A DNA stretch of 64,000 nucleotides from the NCBI RefSeq assembly GCF_027533645.1, contig NZ_JAQAGY010000014.1, positions 62,001 to 126,000 on the forward strand. Direction: 5' to 3'. The notes below the pieces were generated by a model. It saw nothing but the letters and a program-made list of their open reading frames with translations. It searched no databases and was not told the DNA's origin. Source of the DNA: Paenibacillus caseinilyticus (GTDB lineage: Bacteria > Bacillota > Bacilli > Paenibacillales > NBRC-103111). Each line of letters starts with the position of its first letter. Within the stretch, counting starts at the first letter, position 1. This document shows positions 62,077 to 64,000 of this stretch, piece by piece. The position numbers were made by a program, and so were the translations under genes.

Positions 62077-64000
62077 ATGGTAACGACAACGAAAGGCCAA
62101 CGCCTATCCGTACCATTGTCAAGTGAGCTTGCTGAAGAGCTGATTTCGTTTGGTCAGCGGGAACAAGCAGAGGTTCATGTGATTCTGCTGGCCGCGTGGG
62201 TCAGCCTGCACCACCGGTATACGGGACAGGAGAAAGTCACTGCCGGAGTGAAGATGGAAGGAAGCCAGGAGACGGTCATTCCATTGACCGTTGATTTTTC
62301 GGTAATGAGTTCCTTTGGGGATCAAGTCAGAGCGGTTCACAAGCTGCTGCAGGAGTACCGGGAATCGGCGCCGATTGGGCCATACAGTGAAGCTCAGGAG
62401 GCGGAGCCCGCGGTTCTCCACACCGGATTTGTCATGCGGGAGGAGACGGCGTCTGCGCCCGCGGACTCTGATCTTCCTGCACTGGGCCAGCCGTGGCCGA
62501 AGGGACTCCTTACGCTCGAAATGCTGCGATCACCGGCATCGTGGACCGCTTCGCTGCTCTATGAAGACCAGGAGGACGAGGCGGCGATGGTACGCAGGCT
62601 GGAGCACTTCCGGCAGCTGCTGTTTGGCTGTATCCGTCAAGGGCAGCTTCCCATTGATCGAATTCCGCTGCTTACGGAGCATGAATCCGAGATGATGCTG
62701 GTGGATTGGAATCGTGCAAGCACGAAGCCCCCGGAGAATCCATCCATCCCGCATTGGTTTGAAGCCCAAGTGAAGCGGACACCGGATGCGGCAGCGGTCA
62801 TTTGCGGGGAGGAACGGCTGACGTATGCGGAGCTGGATCAGCGTGCGAAGGAGACGGCCCAATATCTGCTGCAAAAAGGGATAACATCCGAAGCCCTCGT
62901 GGGTGTCCACTTGGAGAGGACTATCGATATGGTGGTCGCCATCCTGGGCATTTTGAAGGCTGGAGGAGCTTATGTTCCGCTGGATCCCGCGTATGCGACG
63001 GAGCGGCTCTCCTATATTCTGGAGGATGCCGGAGCTCCCGTCCTACTTACACAGGAGTCGCTCGCCGCCTCCTTTGGCGGCCGCGCGGTGGAGCTGGTAT
63101 ACATGGACCGGGACCGGGAGGCCATGATGGAGGCAGGCCGCCAGCCTCTTCGCACGCCACCTCCCATTCGCGGCGATCACTTGGCGTATGTGGTGTATAC
63201 CTCCGGCTCGACCGGGAAACCCAAGGGGGTGGCTGTGGAACACAGCAGCGTCATCGCCTTGGTACAGTGGGCTCAGGAGGTCTACACAGCGGAGGAGATG
63301 GCCGGTGTCCTCGGCTCCACCTCCATCAATTTTGATCTGTCCGTTTTTGAAATGTTTGTTACGTGGAGCATGGGCGGGAGCCTGATTCTGGCCGAGAATG
63401 CCCTGCAGCTCCCTCTTCTTCCGGCAGCCGGTGAGGTGACCCTGATCAATACCGTGCCGTCCGCGATCAGAGAGCTGGTGCGAATGCAGGGAATTCCCGC
63501 TTCCGTGCGTACAGTGAATTTGTGCGGCGAGCCCTTGAAGCGTGCTCTGGTCGAGCAGATCTACGAAGTCGATACCGTGGAGAAGGTCATCAACCTCTAT
63601 GGCCCTTCGGAAGATACGGTGTACTCCACCTACATTCATGTAAGCCGGGGGCCGGAGCTCCCCGTATGGATCGGCCGGCCCATACACAATACCCAGGCTT
63701 ATGTGCTGGATAAGCATCTGCAGCCTGTGCCGGTCGGGGTGTCCGGCGAGCTGTATTTGGGTGGAGAGGGGTTAGCGCGCGGGTATCTGTACCGGGAGGA
63801 GCTGACCCGAGAGAAGTTTATTCCGAATCCGTTCAGCCCCCGGCCTGGTGAACGGATGTACCGCACGGGAGACCTGGTGCGTTATACAGCGGACGGCAAT
63901 CTGGAATACCTGGGCCGAATCGATCACCAGATCAAACTGCGGGGGTTCCGCATTGAGCTGGGGGATATTGAATCCGTCCTGATTAGGCACCCCGATATTC
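62077..64000 (+). CDS. Non-ribosomal peptide synthetase, first module (partial)
   Basis: The reading is open from ATG 62077 (GGGGAGGG upstream) to the right edge, 641 codons. Residues 15-210 look like the C-terminal lobe of a condensation domain (VHVILLAAWVSLHHRYTGQE) with no HHxxxDG, so condensation activity is not expected. The adenylation domain begins near 225. Its motifs are LTYAELDQRA, LKAGGAYVPLDP, YTSGSTGKPKG (374-384), NLYGPSEDTVY and YRTGDLVRY. Pocket residues read by eye are D420, L421, F424, N458, N481, C483, L507, V515 and Y516 (DLFNNCLVY). This resembles codes I recall for alanine-like residues more than the DAYHLGLLC-type code of hydroxyphenylglycine. Confidence 0.92.
   Translation, partial: MVTTTKGQRLSVPLSSELAEELISFGQREQAEVHVILLAAWVSLHHRYTGQEKVTAGVKMEGSQETVIPLTVDFSVMSSFGDQVRAVHKLLQEYRESAPIGPYSEAQEAEPAVLHTGFVMREETASAPADSDLPALGQPWPKGLLTLEMLRSPASWTASLLYEDQEDEAAMVRRLEHFRQLLFGCIRQGQLPIDRIPLLTEHESEMMLVDWNRASTKPPENPSIPHWFEAQVKRTPDAAAVICGEERLTYAELDQRAKETAQYLLQKGITSEALVGVHLERTIDMVVAILGILKAGGAYVPLDPAYATERLSYILEDAGAPVLLTQESLAASFGGRAVELVYMDRDREAMMEAGRQPLRTPPPIRGDHLAYVVYTSGSTGKPKGVAVEHSSVIALVQWAQEVYTAEEMAGVLGSTSINFDLSVFEMFVTWSMGGSLILAENALQLPLLPAAGEVTLINTVPSAIRELVRMQGIPASVRTVNLCGEPLKRALVEQIYEVDTVEKVINLYGPSEDTVYSTYIHVSRGPELPVWIGRPIHNTQAYVLDKHLQPVPVGVSGELYLGGEGLARGYLYREELTREKFIPNPFSPRPGERMYRTGDLVRYTADGNLEYLGRIDHQIKLRGFRIELGDIESVLIRHPDI

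Overview
The window looks like a chromosomal segment of a spore-forming, high-GC Firmicute of the Paenibacillus type (no database was searched). The indications are an alpha/beta small acid-soluble spore protein behind a textbook sigma-G promoter, an S-layer-homology relic, an XerS-type recombinase, AGGAGG ribosome sites, sigma-A promoters of the TTGACA-17-TATAAT kind, and carbohydrate ABC transporters without their own ATPase. Most of the DNA is GC-rich; about 51.2-53.4 kb is clearly AT-richer. No rRNA, tRNA, CRISPR array or intact insertion sequence was seen.

Layout. 0-5 kb: small accessory genes (two GNAT acetyltransferases and a decayed GNAT copy, a DinB-like protein, a secreted SH3-like repeat protein, the spore protein). 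5.4-11.3 kb: a PadR regulator overlapping an FtsW/RodA-like (SEDS) membrane protein, a WYL regulator with a DinB protein, an alpha/beta hydrolase, and several gene relics (SLH, DUF1772, FecCD permease). 11.3-16 kb: rpiA, a GH2 beta-galactosidase and an SRAP protein with altered active-site residues. 16.3-19 kb: modA-modB with a divergent HTH/PBP-like regulator. 19-27 kb: small hypothetical genes, MazG-like protein, SRPBCC protein, a frameshifted amidase, an aldo/keto reductase and bifunctional nnr. 27.3-34.4 kb: a pseudokinase-PASTA membrane protein, xerS, a LacI regulator with orphan operators, and a FAD monooxygenase/TetR pair. 34.8-49.9 kb: a citA-type citrate synthase, a thioredoxin-reductase-like flavoprotein, a LacI regulator with a three-gene sugar ABC operon, a lipoprotein cytochrome c, a second sugar-binding lipoprotein, ctaM/yozB, a methyltransferase, an ECF sigma/anti-sigma pair and an SGNH hydrolase. 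50-53.4 kb: a possible 34-residue peptide gene and a second, AT-rich ECF sigma operon.

53.45 kb to the right edge: one dense operon that is the most interesting part of the window. It encodes a free-standing acyltransferase, a KS-ACP-thioester-reductase protein without its own AT, a GlcD-type FAD oxidase, a 4-hydroxyphenylpyruvate dioxygenase/hydroxymandelate synthase-type enzyme with substituted active-site residues, a PLP aminotransferase, and the start of an NRPS. The three middle enzymes can be read as a complete route from 4-hydroxyphenylpyruvate to 4-hydroxyphenylglycine, with an FAD (PCMH) oxidase in place of the usual FMN-type hydroxymandelate oxidase. The PKS part suggests trans-AT malonyl extension and reductive release as an aldehyde or alcohol. 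The cluster continues beyond base 64000, so its product cannot be predicted.
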